A stretch of 64,000 bases of DNA from Sinorhizobium fredii USDA 257 (lineage in GTDB: Bacteria; Pseudomonadota; Alphaproteobacteria; Rhizobiales; Rhizobiaceae). Positions 27,360 through 36,148 of the stretch are shown one piece after another (the stretch's first letter is position 1; each line of letters begins with the position of its first letter). A model generated the notes under the pieces. That model saw only the letters and a list, made by a program, of their open reading frames with translations. It searched no databases and was not told where the DNA came from. Location: positions 4,588,001-4,652,000 of the forward strand of contig NC_018000.1 in assembly GCF_000265205.3 (NCBI RefSeq). Direction: 5' to 3'. Made by a program: the position numbers and the translations under genes.

Positions 27360-27957
27360 GGAAGCCACTCGGTTTGCTGTCGATTTCGCGGGCCCGCAGA
27401 AGCGCCGGGCGATCGGTGACGACGCGAATGTAATGATCGATGACGTCGCTTTCCGGCAGGATCTTGCGCATCCATTGCAGAGCGCTTGCGAGCAGCAGGT
27501 CGGCCGCACTCATCCTCTCGCCAATGAGATAGGGTTGGCGCGTCAAGACATCGATCACATGCGCGCACATCTCGGTGTAAAGGCGCGCCAGCGCCGGGTT
27601 GTTGACGGTCACGCCGGAAATATGCGCAAGCGCCGTCGGCTCGATCACGCCGGCATAATAGGCGAGCCAAGACAGGTAGGCGCCGCGATCCTGGTGACCG
27701 GGCGGTCGCCCAAGGCTGCAGTCCGGGTAGAGATCGGTCAGATATTGAGCCACCGCGGCCGACTCCCAGACCAGCGTCCCGTCGTGCAGGAGGGCCGGCA
27801 CCTTCTTGTGCGGATGCGGATTGTTCTCGTCCGGCCCGCCGGAGCCGTCCCAGCGGCGAATATTGACGTAGCGAATTTCGTATTCGGCCCCGAGTTCCTC
27901 GAGCAGCCAGATGATCCGCGACGAGCGCGACAAGGGTGCATGGATCAGCGTCAGCAT
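27352..27957 (-). CDS. Glutathione S-transferase family protein
   Basis: The 201-residue protein has a thioredoxin-like N-terminal domain (MLTLIHAPLSRSSRIIWLLEE) with a KVPALLHDG cis-proline motif and WESAAVAQYL for glutathione binding. An all-helical C-terminal domain follows (LIGERMSAADLLLASALQWM). A serine pair replaces the catalytic Tyr position, as in many bacterial beta/theta-like GSTs. It lies between thyA and folA in the same direction and overlaps folA, so it is probably part of one operon, with no known link to folate. Confidence 0.9.
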   Translation of the reverse strand: MLTLIHAPLSRSSRIIWLLEELGAEYEIRYVNIRRWDGSGGPDENNPHPHKKVPALLHDGTLVWESAAVAQYLTDLYPDCSLGRPPGHQDRGAYLSWLAYYAGVIEPTALAHISGVTVNNPALARLYTEMCAHVIDVLTRQPYLIGERMSAADLLLASALQWMRKILPESDVIDHYIRVVTDRPALLRAREIDSKPSGFHD

Positions 27958-28105
27958 CAAAACCTCCCGTCCCCGCCGGTCGTCGCCGGCTTTTCGGAGC
28001 ATGGCCGGGTCGATCAGGCGGCCCCATGCTTCGCTTATTCGCAGAACATATGGGCCGCGCTCGACAAATCCAGTCCGGATGCCACCTGTCACGTTCGCGT
28101 CGTGA

Positions 28106-28900
28106 TCAGACCGCGACGGGCGCCTTTATATGTGAATCGGCTTCGTAGCCAACGAGCGTAAAGTCTTCGAACTTGAAGGAAAATATGTCCTTCACCGCCG
28201 GATTGATCTCCAACTTCGGCAGCGCCTTCGGCGTTCTCGTCAGTTGCAGCCGCACCTGTTCGAAGTGGTTATGGTAGATATGCGCGTCGCCGAGGGTGTG
28301 CACGAAGTCGCCGGGTTTCAGCCCCGTCACCTGTGCCACCATCATCGTCAGCAGCGCATAGGACGCGATATTGAAGGGCACGCCCAGGAAGATGTCGCCG
28401 GAGCGCTGATAGAGCTGGCAGGAGAGCTTGCCGTCCGCCACGTAGAACTGGAAAAGGCAGTGGCAGGGCGGCAGCGCCATCTCGTCGACGAGCGCCGGGT
28501 TCCAGGCCGAGACGATGTGCCGGCGGGAATTCGGATTGGTTTTCAGGCCCTCGATCAGCCCGGCGATCTGGTCGATGTGGCCGCCGGCCGGCGTCGGCCA
28601 GGACCGCCACTGGTAGCCGTAGACCGGACCGAGTTCGCCCCGTTCATCCGCCCATTCGTTCCAGATGCTGACGCCGTTTCCCTTGAGATAGGCGATATTC
28701 GTTTCGCCCTTCAGGAACCAAAGGAGTTCGTGAATGATCGAACGCAGGTGCAGCTTCTTGGTCGTCAGCACCGGAAAGCCTTCCGAGAGATCGAAGCGCA
28801 TCTGATAGCCGAAAACAGAACGCGTGCCGGTGCCCGTCCGGTCGCCTCGGTCGGTTCCATTGCTCATCACGTGGTCGAGAAGCTCGAGATACTGCCGCAT
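28106..28900 (-). CDS. thyA: Thymidylate synthase
   Basis: The 264-residue enzyme methylates dUMP to dTMP using methylene-tetrahydrofolate. Visible are the [11 protein letters not shown] phosphate loop, catalytic Cys146 ([11 protein letters not shown]), the LYQRSGD arginine/serine segment and the FNIASYALL helix. Length equals the E. coli enzyme. I start it at ATG 28900 (MRQYLELL); upstream residues in the open frame are not family-like. It is the first gene of the thyA-GST-folA-hflKC cluster. Confidence 0.97.
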   Translation of the reverse strand: MRQYLELLDHVMSNGTDRGDRTGTGTRSVFGYQMRFDLSEGFPVLTTKKLHLRSIIHELLWFLKGETNIAYLKGNGVSIWNEWADERGELGPVYGYQWRSWPTPAGGHIDQIAGLIEGLKTNPNSRRHIVSAWNPALVDEMALPPCHCLFQFYVADGKLSCQLYQRSGDIFLGVPFNIASYALLTMMVAQVTGLKPGDFVHTLGDAHIYHNHFEQVRLQLTRTPKALPKLEINPAVKDIFSFKFEDFTLVGYEADSHIKAPVAV

Positions 28901-29078
28901 GGTCCTTCGCACCGCCGATTCGTTCGTGTCTTGAAAATAGGACGAAGCCACCGGGGAACCAATGGCGCGGCGACGTTTTCCCGCAATTTGGCGTTCCATG
29001 GGATGTGGCGCTGTGCGAAGGACCGCGGAACAGCCGGTAGCCTTACGTGTTGGGAGGACCAACGCTCGGAGCTTACGC

Positions 29079-29510
29079 TTGATAGCCACACCTCAGCTCG
29101 TCTTCGTCTTCGGCACATTGAAGAAAGGCTTCCCACTGCACAGGCGGCGCGGCCTGGCCCATGCCAACTTCATTGGGCTTTATCGCACCGCCGCGAGCTA
29201 CCCGATGTTGATCGCCGGTCCCTGGTTCGCCCCGATGATGTTTTTTGAGCCGGGCTGTGGCTTGCGTGTCAGCGGCGAACTCTATCAGGTCGACCCCGCT
29301 ACGCTCGAGCGTCTCGATCGCATGGAGTCCATCGGCAGGCCGGGCAATTTCCGGCGGCGTATACGCATCGTGCCGAGGCGGCCGGGCCGCAGTTGCCGGG
29401 CCCTCGCCTATTTCAAGGCGAGGTTCCTGGCTGCCTCGCTCCACAGCGGATATCTGCGATCCTATGAAGACAGACGCTTCGTGCCGCCATGGCGTCGTGA
29501 AGCTCCTTAA
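29079..29510 (+). CDS. Gamma-glutamylcyclotransferase-like (AIG2/GGCT fold) protein
   Basis: About 143 residues begin [17 protein letters not shown]. The [10 protein letters not shown] motif binds the gamma-glutamyl group in GGCT/AIG2 proteins, and [27 protein letters not shown] holds the expected glutamate region. Members open gamma-glutamyl amides to 5-oxoproline. Start is TTG 29079 with GGAG about ten bases upstream; an in-frame ATG at 28962 is unlikely. It is divergent from thyA. Confidence 0.82.
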   Translation: MIATPQLVFVFGTLKKGFPLHRRRGLAHANFIGLYRTAASYPMLIAGPWFAPMMFFEPGCGLRVSGELYQVDPATLERLDRMESIGRPGNFRRRIRIVPRRPGRSCRALAYFKARFLAASLHSGYLRSYEDRRFVPPWRREAP

Positions 29511-29549
29511 CGTCCGTGCGCCGGACGCGCGCCTGTTCCGACAGGCCGC

Positions 29550-29768
29550 CTATTTCGCAGGCCGCCGGTTACCGGCATGATCCTGGTATTGCTCTGTCTT
29601 CGTCGCGTTCTGGTCGAGGCCTCGCGCTTCTGAGTGTTGTGCCTTGTCGCGGTTGGACAGGACATCGTTCTCGCCAAGCATCCCTTCTTTCAGGTCTGTC
29701 CGGGCGCCGCTGCCGGCGCCCTTTCCCTTATCCGGTTTTCCCATGTTCTTGCGACTGGCATTGGCCAT
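29550..29768 (-). CDS. Small hydrophilic protein of unknown function
   Basis: The 72-residue product is rich in Lys, Gly, Asn and Gln (MANASRKNMGKPDKGKG...) and predicted to be disordered. The second of two in-frame ATGs is the better start because AAAGGAG sits six bases before it. It is the last of three consecutive small hydrophilic genes on the reverse strand. They resemble stress-induced small proteins of rhizobia and may be co-transcribed from the promoter at 30354-30378. No domain is recognised. Confidence 0.72.
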   Translation of the reverse strand: MANASRKNMGKPDKGKGAGSGARTDLKEGMLGENDVLSNRDKAQHSEARGLDQNATKTEQYQDHAGNRRPAK

Positions 29769-29818
29769 GGCCATCTCCTTTCGCCGTAAAAACTTTCGAA
29801 TTTGTCGAACCCGGCGAT

Positions 29819-30061
29819 CTATCGGCCGGTGTCCTTGTGGTGCCTGCTTTCCTGGTTTTCTCCTCTCAGGATGCTGCGGTCATTCTCCTCGCGCGCATCC
29901 GCATGCGCCGTGTCGAGCTTGTGCCCCTTGCGCTCGGCCCTGCGCAAGGCATCGGAACGTTTGAGCTCCGCTTCGGCATCGAAGTCCTTGCCGGCATTCG
30001 ATGTGTTCTCGCGGCCTTGAATGATACGTTGCTGCTGTTCGTGCGTCTTCCTGCCGACCAT
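29819..30061 (-). CDS. Small hydrophilic, charge-rich protein of unknown function
   Basis: The 80-residue product is dominated by charged residues and Gln/Asn (MVGRKTHEQQQRIIQGREN...) with a histidine pair near the C-terminus (HHKDTGR). It has no membrane segment or signal. AGGAGATCTGATC precedes the ATG. It is the middle gene of the three-gene group. Its RKTHEQQQRIIQGRE start resembles short rhizobial stress-associated proteins, and disorder is likely. Confidence 0.75.
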   Translation of the reverse strand: MVGRKTHEQQQRIIQGRENTSNAGKDFDAEAELKRSDALRRAERKGHKLDTAHADAREENDRSILRGENQESRHHKDTGR

Positions 30062-30080
30062 GATCAGATCTCCTGATTGC

Positions 30081-30287
30081 TCATTTGTTCGTTCGGCCGC
30101 GGTGGCCAGGATTCGCGCCGCCTTGGGGCGTCGGGTCGTTCGCCACATCGCCTTCGATCGTGTTGTCTCGCTTGAGGCTTTCGTATTCCGATGGTCCGCG
30201 AATGCCCTTGGATTGACCGATTCCGGGATCCTGCTTGAGGTCCTTGTCGCTCGGCCGCTTTGTTTTCGGATGCTTGGAAGATGTCAT
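30081..30287 (-). CDS. Small hydrophilic protein of unknown function
   Basis: The 68-residue product (MTSSKHPKTKRPSDKDLKQD...) is lysine- and aspartate-rich with little hydrophobicity. It contains a stretch SKGIRGPSEYESLKRDNTIEGDVANDP. GGAAGGG lies about eight bases before the ATG. It is first in the group of three; the next gene starts 20 bases after its stop. A promoter-like element 67-91 bases upstream fits the general-stress sigma factor RpoE2/EcfG of alphaproteobacteria. Confidence 0.75.
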   Translation of the reverse strand: MTSSKHPKTKRPSDKDLKQDPGIGQSKGIRGPSEYESLKRDNTIEGDVANDPTPQGGANPGHRGRTNK

Positions 30288-30712
30288 CAGCGTGCCCTTC
30301 CCTTCCTGCCGATCTTGCCGCACCAACGAGGTCGTGGCCCGGTCTCCCTTTTTAACCGGAGCCGGCAGCGAATGTTCCGAGAATGGCGCGCCTCGCAGAA
30401 ACGAACACGGAAGCGTTTCCGTCCACTTGCGATTAGAGTTTTGAGGAGAACGGGGATTGAAAGGATGACGATGCGCGAGGTCGGTGTCGACGTCTCGACA
30501 AAACCCTGCACGAGACGAGTGCCTGGCTCCGGAGGATCTTCGCCATGCCGCAGGGTAGGCGCCCGAGCAAGGGGGTGGGTAATGCCCCATCCCCTTGCCT
30601 CTTCCGATCACTCTTTTCGAGCATGTCAAGCAATTTGGAGGCGGCCGCGGACGGCGAGAACTATCGCCCTCATTTCCCTTTCCCCACCCCTTTTCTTGGG
30701 CGTCGGAAAGAC
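30288..30712. other. Intergenic region between small stress-type proteins and ssrA
   Basis: About 430 bases. The left part holds the candidate promoter at 30354-30378 and the leader of the small protein group. The right part holds pyrimidine-rich sequence (around 30660-30700) before the ssrA -10 element CTATAT at 30713-30718. I find no convincing gene; a reverse-strand frame open through most of it has no family-like content. Confidence 0.45.
30354..30378 (-). promoter_or_regulatory. Possible RpoE2/EcfG-type promoter
   Basis: Read on the reverse strand: GGAAC, 16 bases, then GGTT. The published alphaproteobacterial general-stress consensus is GGAAC-N16/17-CGTT, so the -35 matches fully and the -10 in three of four bases. 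It precedes three small hydrophilic proteins. Spacing to the first start is about 67 bases. A single-site match is weak evidence alone. Confidence 0.45.
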
Positions 30713-30718
30713 CTATAT
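30713..30718 (+). promoter_or_regulatory. ssrA promoter -10 element
   Basis: CTATAT matches the rhizobial housekeeping -10 consensus and lies just before the tmRNA acceptor segment. The -35 region (CTTTTC about 17 bases upstream) is poor. Transcription would start near 30725. Confidence 0.5.
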
Positions 30719-30724
30719 GACAGA

Positions 30725-31070
30725 AGCCGTCTTCGGGCGGCTATGGCAATAAACGGGCGATGCAATAAACCCATTGGACCCGGGGGCGGTACCCGGCGCC
30801 TCCACCAAAAACCGGTCGGCTGGACCGGCTTTTGATGGGGGCGAAATAGGATCGACAAGGGCGTAAAGATCGACTTTTTGCTCGGCATTGTACCACCGTT
30901 ATCGGGCTAAACTTATAGTTGCAAACGACAACTATGCTGAAGCACGTCTCGCTGCCTAACGGCGGTGCGGCACTTCAAATCAAGCCCTTCCGGGTAGCAC
31001 CGTAAGGCGGGGTCCGAAGGCACCTGGCAACAGAAGCCTTCACCTTCTCCCCCGTGCTGAAATGGTCTAT
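30725..31070 (+). ncRNA. ssrA: Two-piece (circularly permuted) tmRNA
   Basis: The alphaproteobacterial permuted arrangement is visible. An acceptor segment comes first, ending CGCCTCCACCA at 30807 with a T-arm-like CCGGG...CCCGG before it. A removable spacer containing a GGTC/GACC hairpin follows (30808-30836). The coding segment begins GGGGGCG at 30837, pairing with CGCCTCC to close the acceptor stem. The tag reading frame lies at 30921-30959. Pseudoknot-forming GC-rich sequence follows to about 31065. Outer ends are approximate. tmRNA rescues stalled ribosomes and tags the nascent chain for ClpXP, whose adaptor SspB is encoded next. Confidence 0.92.
30921..30959 (+). other. tmRNA proteolysis-tag reading frame
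   Basis: Codons GCA to TAA encode ANDNYAEARLAA and stop. The C-terminal LAA is the ClpX recognition signal and the AND/NY section is the SspB-binding part. The tag matches the one known for Sinorhizobium and close relatives. Confidence 0.95.
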
Positions 31071-31242
31071 AGATGCCTCGATAATTGACTCGTCACAGAC
31101 AGACGGGCAATGAGACGAGAAACGGCTAGGGCATTCGCCCTTACGCCGACAGCCCGAACAGGGCATTGAATTGCTGTATGAAACGCGATTTCGATCCGAG
31201 CCATCATGCGGTACAGTGAGTTTGAAGAGAGACGGGGATCAC

Positions 31243-31761
31243 ATGGGCCAGGACCACATCCGCTACGACATTCTGGCGCAGGACGCGCTTCGCGGCGTCA
31301 TCCGCAAGGTGCTGACCGAAGTTGCCGCTACCGGCCACTTGCCTGGTGACCACCATTTCTTCATCACCTTCCTGACCGGGGCTCCCGGCGTACGCATCTC
31401 CCAGCACCTGAAGGCGAAGTACCCGGAACAGATGACGATCGTCGTCCAGCATCAGTTCTGGGATCTGAAGGTTTCCGAGACCGGATTCGAAATCGGCCTC
31501 TCCTTCTCCGATACGCCGGAGAAGCTGGTGATTCCCTTTAATGCGGTCCGTGGTTTCTACGATCCATCCGTAAATTTCGAGCTCGAGTTTGATGTCGCCG
31601 CCGGCGAGGAAGACGAGTCGGAATCGGCGGAGATCACCGCTTACCCGGTCAGCGAAGCCGATGAGCCGACTTCGCAGAATGGCCCCGAAAAGCCGGGCGA
31701 CAGCCCGAAGGGCGGCGGCGGCTCGGTCGTCTCGCTCGATTCCTTCCGCAAGAAGAACTGA
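31243..31761 (+). CDS. sspB: SspB-alpha, ClpXP adaptor
   Basis: The 172-residue protein matches alphaproteobacterial SspB: an N-terminal tag-binding fold (YDILAQDALRGVIRKVLTEV, HHFFITFLTGAPGVRIS, IVVQHQFWDLKV), a flexible acidic linker, and a short C-terminal ClpX-binding tail ending SVVSLDSFRKKN. It delivers tmRNA-tagged proteins to ClpXP. ATG 31243 follows GAGAGACGGGG; the upstream open frame is not needed. The ssrA gene lies about 170 bases upstream, putting the tag and its adaptor together. Confidence 0.92.
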   Translation: MGQDHIRYDILAQDALRGVIRKVLTEVAATGHLPGDHHFFITFLTGAPGVRISQHLKAKYPEQMTIVVQHQFWDLKVSETGFEIGLSFSDTPEKLVIPFNAVRGFYDPSVNFELEFDVAAGEEDESESAEITAYPVSEADEPTSQNGPEKPGDSPKGGGGSVVSLDSFRKKN

Positions 31762-31777
31762 TCACTGGAGCGTCGTA

Positions 31778-31987
31778 ATGACCGGCGACGTCGTCAATCT
31801 GCGTCAGTTCCGCAAGCGCCAGGCCCGGGCCGAGCGCGAGAAGCAGGCCGAACAGAACCGGCTTTCATTCGGCCGAACGAAAGCGGAGAAGTCCCTCACG
31901 ACGGCGTTGAACGAAAGGGCATCGAAGACGCTTGATCAGGGCCGCTTGGAGGCGCACCGGCCTGTCTCGGACGGGGACGAGGACTGA
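31778..31987 (+). CDS. DUF4169 family protein
   Basis: The 69-residue basic protein (MTGDVVNLRQFRKRQARAE...) has the DUF4169 pattern: VVNLRQFRK at the start, a KQAEQNRLSFGRTKAEK stretch and a helical middle. It is predicted cytoplasmic and helical. It starts 16 bases after sspB, so the two form an operon. Its function is unknown; co-occurrence with sspB suggests a link to protein quality control only by context. Confidence 0.85.
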   Translation: MTGDVVNLRQFRKRQARAEREKQAEQNRLSFGRTKAEKSLTTALNERASKTLDQGRLEAHRPVSDGDED

Positions 31988-32082
31988 CCCGCCCGAACGG
32001 AAAAGCGATTCTCCCACAAGGGCTTGGAAACGTTTCCGGAATCGGTTTGCCAACGCGCTCAATCGACTTGTGAGGCCAGGGG

Positions 32083-32313
32083 ATGATCGCCAAGCATTCG
32101 GCGACACTGCACGGACACCGCACCAGTTTCACGCTTGAGGAACCCTTTTGGCAGGAACTGAAGTCGATCGCCAAAAGCCGCGGCCTGCCGCTCGCGCGAT
32201 TGATCGCGGAGATCGACGACGGCCGCGACCCCGACGGAAACCTGTCCTCTGCATTGCGGCTTCACGTGCTCGCTTGGATCAAGGCCAAGGCAAAAGCCGC
32301 GAACGCCCTTTGA
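32083..32313 (+). CDS. Ribbon-helix-helix domain protein
   Basis: The 76-residue protein contains an RHH_4-type fold: RTSFTLEEPFWQELKSIAKSRGLPLARLIAEID provides the strand and two helices, followed by LSSALRLHVLAWIKA. Proteins of this type in alphaproteobacteria follow DUF4169 genes. It probably binds DNA as a dimer and may autoregulate. GAGGCCAGGGG lies just before the ATG. Targets are unknown. Confidence 0.88.
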   Translation: MIAKHSATLHGHRTSFTLEEPFWQELKSIAKSRGLPLARLIAEIDDGRDPDGNLSSALRLHVLAWIKAKAKAANAL

Positions 32314-32353
32314 ACTGCCGGGCTTCGGTCGCCTGCAAGCTCCATTCTTAGAC

Positions 32354-35300
32354 CTACCGCACCGTGATGTCGGGCAGCATGTCGAAGTTCAGCCCCTGCC
32401 CCGCTGGCGGACCTGCGTTCTGCCTGGCGGGGGGTAGCGCATTCCGCTGAACGTCTTGGGCCGGCGCTCCTTGAGGCGGCGCAGCGCGCGGCGGGAGTTG
32501 CCGCAAGCGCTGGCGTTCCTCTTCGGCCATCCGGCGCGCGGCTGCTGCCTCGGCCTTCATCCGCGCCGCTTCCACCGCCGCGGCCTGGCGTCGGCGTTCT
32601 TCAACTATCGTCCGCCGCCGCTGGAGCTCGCGCCCGGCCGCCCGTGCCCTGTAAAGCGCGACCTCGCGGCGCAGGCGCTGCTTTTCAAGAACGTTCGCCT
32701 GCAGTATCTCCACCCGCCGGCGCTCCCGTTCGTAAGCACGAAGCGACAGGAAATTGGCAAGGTCGGTGACATCCACGCTGACACCCGGCGCCGCAAGGAG
32801 CCCGGCATAGCCGAAACGCACGCGCGGCTCGGCGCCGGCAAGGGCCTCTTCGCCTGGCCGGAAGGTAAGGTCGATCGCGCCACTCATGCGTTCGGCCGGA
32901 AGGTCGAAGGAGACTTCTCCGGAGAAGGCGGCGTTGCCGTCCGCAGCGGTTACGTTCTGCGCCCTGACGGTCCCACCGGCGATGCTGAAAGGCACCTTGA
33001 CCGCACCGACGACCGATTGCCCGCCGAAAAGAATGTCTTCAGCGGCTTTGCGGATGGCATCCGGCGAGATCTCGGTTTTCATCGCGTCGGCCGCTGCCAT
33101 CAGCTGCGGCAGCGCCGCCGTGTTGATGCCATTGAGCGTCACGCCATTGAACGTCGCCGTTCCCGAACCACTGACCGAACTTGCCATCGCCTTCGGTGTG
33201 GCACCTGAAGCTTCCATCGCGACGGAAAGGTCGAAACGACCGGTCGCCACGGGCCCGTTCTGCCGCGCCCAGCCGGCAGCAGCCAGATCGCCGCCCTTCA
33301 GGTCGAAGCGCGAGCGCAGGAAACCCGAGCCGTTTGCATTGCCCACTTGCAGCCGCCCCTCGAGCTTGCCCCCCAGCCAGTCTCCCGCCGCATCGGTCAA
33401 GGCGACCTCATCGCCCTTCCATGCGAGCTTTCCGCTGAAACCGGCAACGTCACCATAGAGCCCGGGCCAAAACCGCTTCGCCGTGAGGTCGAGGGCGACA
33501 TCGAGACCGGTCCAGGCGGGCTGTGCCAGCGGCGCCGTCGACAATCCGCCGACCGAGGCGTCGTGAACCTGTCCGAGAATCCCTTCGCCCAGCCAGCCGA
33601 GATCGAGCATATCGAGCGCCAGTTCGCCTCGCGCCGTCCCCTGAATCTTGCGGTCGATGGTCAACGCCCCGGTAAATCCGTTCTGGTCGGCTTTGCCTTC
33701 GATGGCCGAGAACGCGACCTTCTCCGGATCGGCAACGAAGTCGGCGGACAGCTTCATTGGCAGCCCGCTGCCCATCTGCGGCAGTGCGATGCCTTGCAGC
33801 AACAAATAGGGCTCGAAATCCTCCGTCTGCAGCGTCAGCTTGCCCTGCCCCTCCAGATAGTGATCGCGCGAAAGGTCGACGGTACCCTTGGCGGCGACCT
33901 GCGTCTTTTCGGTCGTGAAGGTCAGCGAGCCATTCGCCTGGGACCCTTCCGTGCTCTGCAGTTTGACGGCGAGAATACCGTTGGCGTCCGCATCGAACGG
34001 CAGCGGGTCGAGTCCGGCCTGGCCGAGAAGAACGGGGGTCTGCGGGTTCTCGAGCGTCGCCTCCAGCAGCATGCCTTTGCCGGCAAGGGCCTGCGCGACG
34101 TCCGGCGCCTGGTAGCTGGCGGCAATCTTGCCGCCATTGGCTGTGCCGATCACCCCGAAGGTGAAGGGCGCGTTCCCCTCCTTGCTGCCCGCCGTCAAGG
34201 TCATGTCGAGGGCCGCGTCCGAATAATAGGGCCCGGCCTTGACCAACCGGGCCAAGGCCGGGTGAGCGATCGTGTGCCGTCCGACCAGTTCCAGGAATGG
34301 CGTCAGCTCCTCGGCGGCAAGCTTCATCTTCGCCGAAATCACCGGCTTCTCGAAGCCGCCGCTCATGCGACCGGAAAAGGCGAGCTGGGCGCCGGACAGA
34401 TCACCGATTGCCACCCGTTCGGCCTGCAACTGACCGTTCTTCAGCGTCAGGACCGCCTGCACCTCGCGCGCCTCCTCGCCGAAGGCGGAGAACGTCTCGG
34501 CGGAAAGTTCGGCGGCGATGGCATGACTAAGCAAGGTTGCGGTCGAAGCATCCCCGGCGACGAGACCGGCCAGCGCCTGCAGCGCCTCCAGGTCGATACG
34601 GTTGCCCTTGAGCTGCAGCGACAGCGTCGGCTGCTGTTCGGCAAAGGACTGGCGCTCCAGCCTCCCCTTGAGCGTCGCCGGGCCCGCAGCCACTTCGAGC
34701 TTTTCGAATTGCTGCAGGGTGTCGGTGAGATTGACGGTCGCGGCAAAGCCCGCCGTCTTCAGCTGGCGGATGGCGGGGTCGACCGAGCCGGCCAACCAGT
34801 TGGCGAGCCCCGACGGTTGGTTCGAGGCGACGACGATGTCGCCGCGAAAGGCGCGCTGTCCCTTGAGGTTCAGCCGGCCCTTGGCCTCGAGTTGGGTACG
34901 GCCGGGCAGGAGCGCCACCGCGTTGTCGATGACCCAACCCGCACCGTCAGGCCTGACATCGAGACGAATGTCGCGCACCGTGGTGTCGCCAATGACGATT
35001 GCCGGAAGTTTCAGGCTCGCACGGCCGGGCACCTGCGGAACGGGAATATCCGCCGCGATCGCCATCATCCTTTCCACCCGCTGTCGCAGGGAAACAGCCG
35101 GATCGCGGCCGGTCTTGCCGCCTCGGCCGGAATTGCCGATGCGGCTGACGTCGATCTGCTGCCCGTCGGCGATCAACAGGAACTTCTGATCCTTGCCGGT
35201 GTCGAGCGTTGCCTCGCCGGTGACGATATAGGGATCGTCCGGCGGGCCCACTTCGAAGTGATATTCCGGCACGCGGATGCTTTCATTGGTGAGCTGGAAT

Positions 35301-36085
35301 TCGCCGTTGATGCGCAGCGCCCGGGCGGTCTTCGCCTCGTCGGCCGGCCGATTTTCCGTCAGCGTGAACCGGCCCGCGTAGAGCGGCCTGAAATCGACGA
35401 CCTTGAGTTCGCCCTCGAGTTCGACCCCGAAGGGCCGCTTGTCCGGCGTCAGCCGCGCCCGGAGGCCAAGCGCCCCTTCCTCGTTTACCGCGTTGCTCGT
35501 GAAGGAGAAGCTGCCCGCCTCGCCATCGAGCGCGGCACGGCCCTCGACCTTCCAGGGACCCGCCAGCGAGCGTGCCGAGACATCGGCGGAAAGGTCGCTG
35601 ACACGGCGCGTCCGCCCGGTCTGCTCGTCGACGAACTCGATCTCGCCGTCGGCGATCTCGACATTTTCCAGCACCACGGTGTTGGCCGGGATCGCCGCGC
35701 GCGGCCCACGCGCCCAATCGAGCGTACCATCCGGCTGCAGCCGCAGTCTCGCCTTGGGGCGGTCGAGGCGCATATCGAAGATCAGCGCCTCGCCGCTCAG
35801 AAACGGTGCGAGTTCGGCGCTCATCGAGAACTGGGCGACCTGAATCAACGGCGCCCCGCCGTCTTCAGCCCCGACGCGCACGTCATTGAGCGTCACCGTC
35901 GGGAAGGGAATGAGGCGCGCATCGACGCTGCCGTGCACGACCACGGGCTTGCCCATGATTCGGCTCGCCTCACGCTCGAAATCGGTGCGGAAATCGGTCC
36001 AGTTTATGAACAATGGTGCGATCAGCGCCACGAAGAGCGCGACAACCAACAGGCCGCCAATGATTACGAAGATTCGCGCCAGCAC
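32354..36085 (-). CDS. AsmA family protein
   Basis: This 1243-residue protein has an N-terminal membrane helix (FVIIGGLLVVALFVALIAPLFI) and a conserved AsmA domain (NWTDFRTDFEREASRIMGKPVVVHGSVDARLIPFPTVTLNDV). A long beta-rich region follows, then a C-terminal AsmA_2-type segment. The last 130 residues form an Arg/Glu/Ala coiled coil ending in Pro/Ala-rich sequence. AsmA-like proteins are thought to bridge lipid transport to the outer membrane. It is convergent with the RHH gene (gap 40 bases). Confidence 0.88.
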   Translation of the reverse strand: MLARIFVIIGGLLVVALFVALIAPLFINWTDFRTDFEREASRIMGKPVVVHGSVDARLIPFPTVTLNDVRVGAEDGGAPLIQVAQFSMSAELAPFLSGEALIFDMRLDRPKARLRLQPDGTLDWARGPRAAIPANTVVLENVEIADGEIEFVDEQTGRTRRVSDLSADVSARSLAGPWKVEGRAALDGEAGSFSFTSNAVNEEGALGLRARLTPDKRPFGVELEGELKVVDFRPLYAGRFTLTENRPADEAKTARALRINGEFQLTNESIRVPEYHFEVGPPDDPYIVTGEATLDTGKDQKFLLIADGQQIDVSRIGNSGRGGKTGRDPAVSLRQRVERMMAIAADIPVPQVPGRASLKLPAIVIGDTTVRDIRLDVRPDGAGWVIDNAVALLPGRTQLEAKGRLNLKGQRAFRGDIVVASNQPSGLANWLAGSVDPAIRQLKTAGFAATVNLTDTLQQFEKLEVAAGPATLKGRLERQSFAEQQPTLSLQLKGNRIDLEALQALAGLVAGDASTATLLSHAIAAELSAETFSAFGEEAREVQAVLTLKNGQLQAERVAIGDLSGAQLAFSGRMSGGFEKPVISAKMKLAAEELTPFLELVGRHTIAHPALARLVKAGPYYSDAALDMTLTAGSKEGNAPFTFGVIGTANGGKIAASYQAPDVAQALAGKGMLLEATLENPQTPVLLGQAGLDPLPFDADANGILAVKLQSTEGSQANGSLTFTTEKTQVAAKGTVDLSRDHYLEGQGKLTLQTEDFEPYLLLQGIALPQMGSGLPMKLSADFVADPEKVAFSAIEGKADQNGFTGALTIDRKIQGTARGELALDMLDLGWLGEGILGQVHDASVGGLSTAPLAQPAWTGLDVALDLTAKRFWPGLYGDVAGFSGKLAWKGDEVALTDAAGDWLGGKLEGRLQVGNANGSGFLRSRFDLKGGDLAAAGWARQNGPVATGRFDLSVAMEASGATPKAMASSVSGSGTATFNGVTLNGINTAALPQLMAAADAMKTEISPDAIRKAAEDILFGGQSVVGAVKVPFSIAGGTVRAQNVTAADGNAAFSGEVSFDLPAERMSGAIDLTFRPGEEALAGAEPRVRFGYAGLLAAPGVSVDVTDLANFLSLRAYERERRRVEILQANVLEKQRLRREVALYRARAAGRELQRRRTIVEERRRQAAAVEAARMKAEAAAARRMAEEERQRLRQLPPRAAPPQGAPAQDVQRNALPPARQNAGPPAGQGLNFDMLPDITVR

Positions 36086-36148
36086 CGTGTCACATTCCCA
36101 TCTGTTCCGTTCGCGCCCCTCTTGCGAGTTTCATCCCATCCGCCTGGA

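Noticed and set aside
30081..30629. A longer version of the first small hydrophilic protein
   Set aside because: The extra N-terminal 114 residues are not family-like; the SD and compact start are at 30287.
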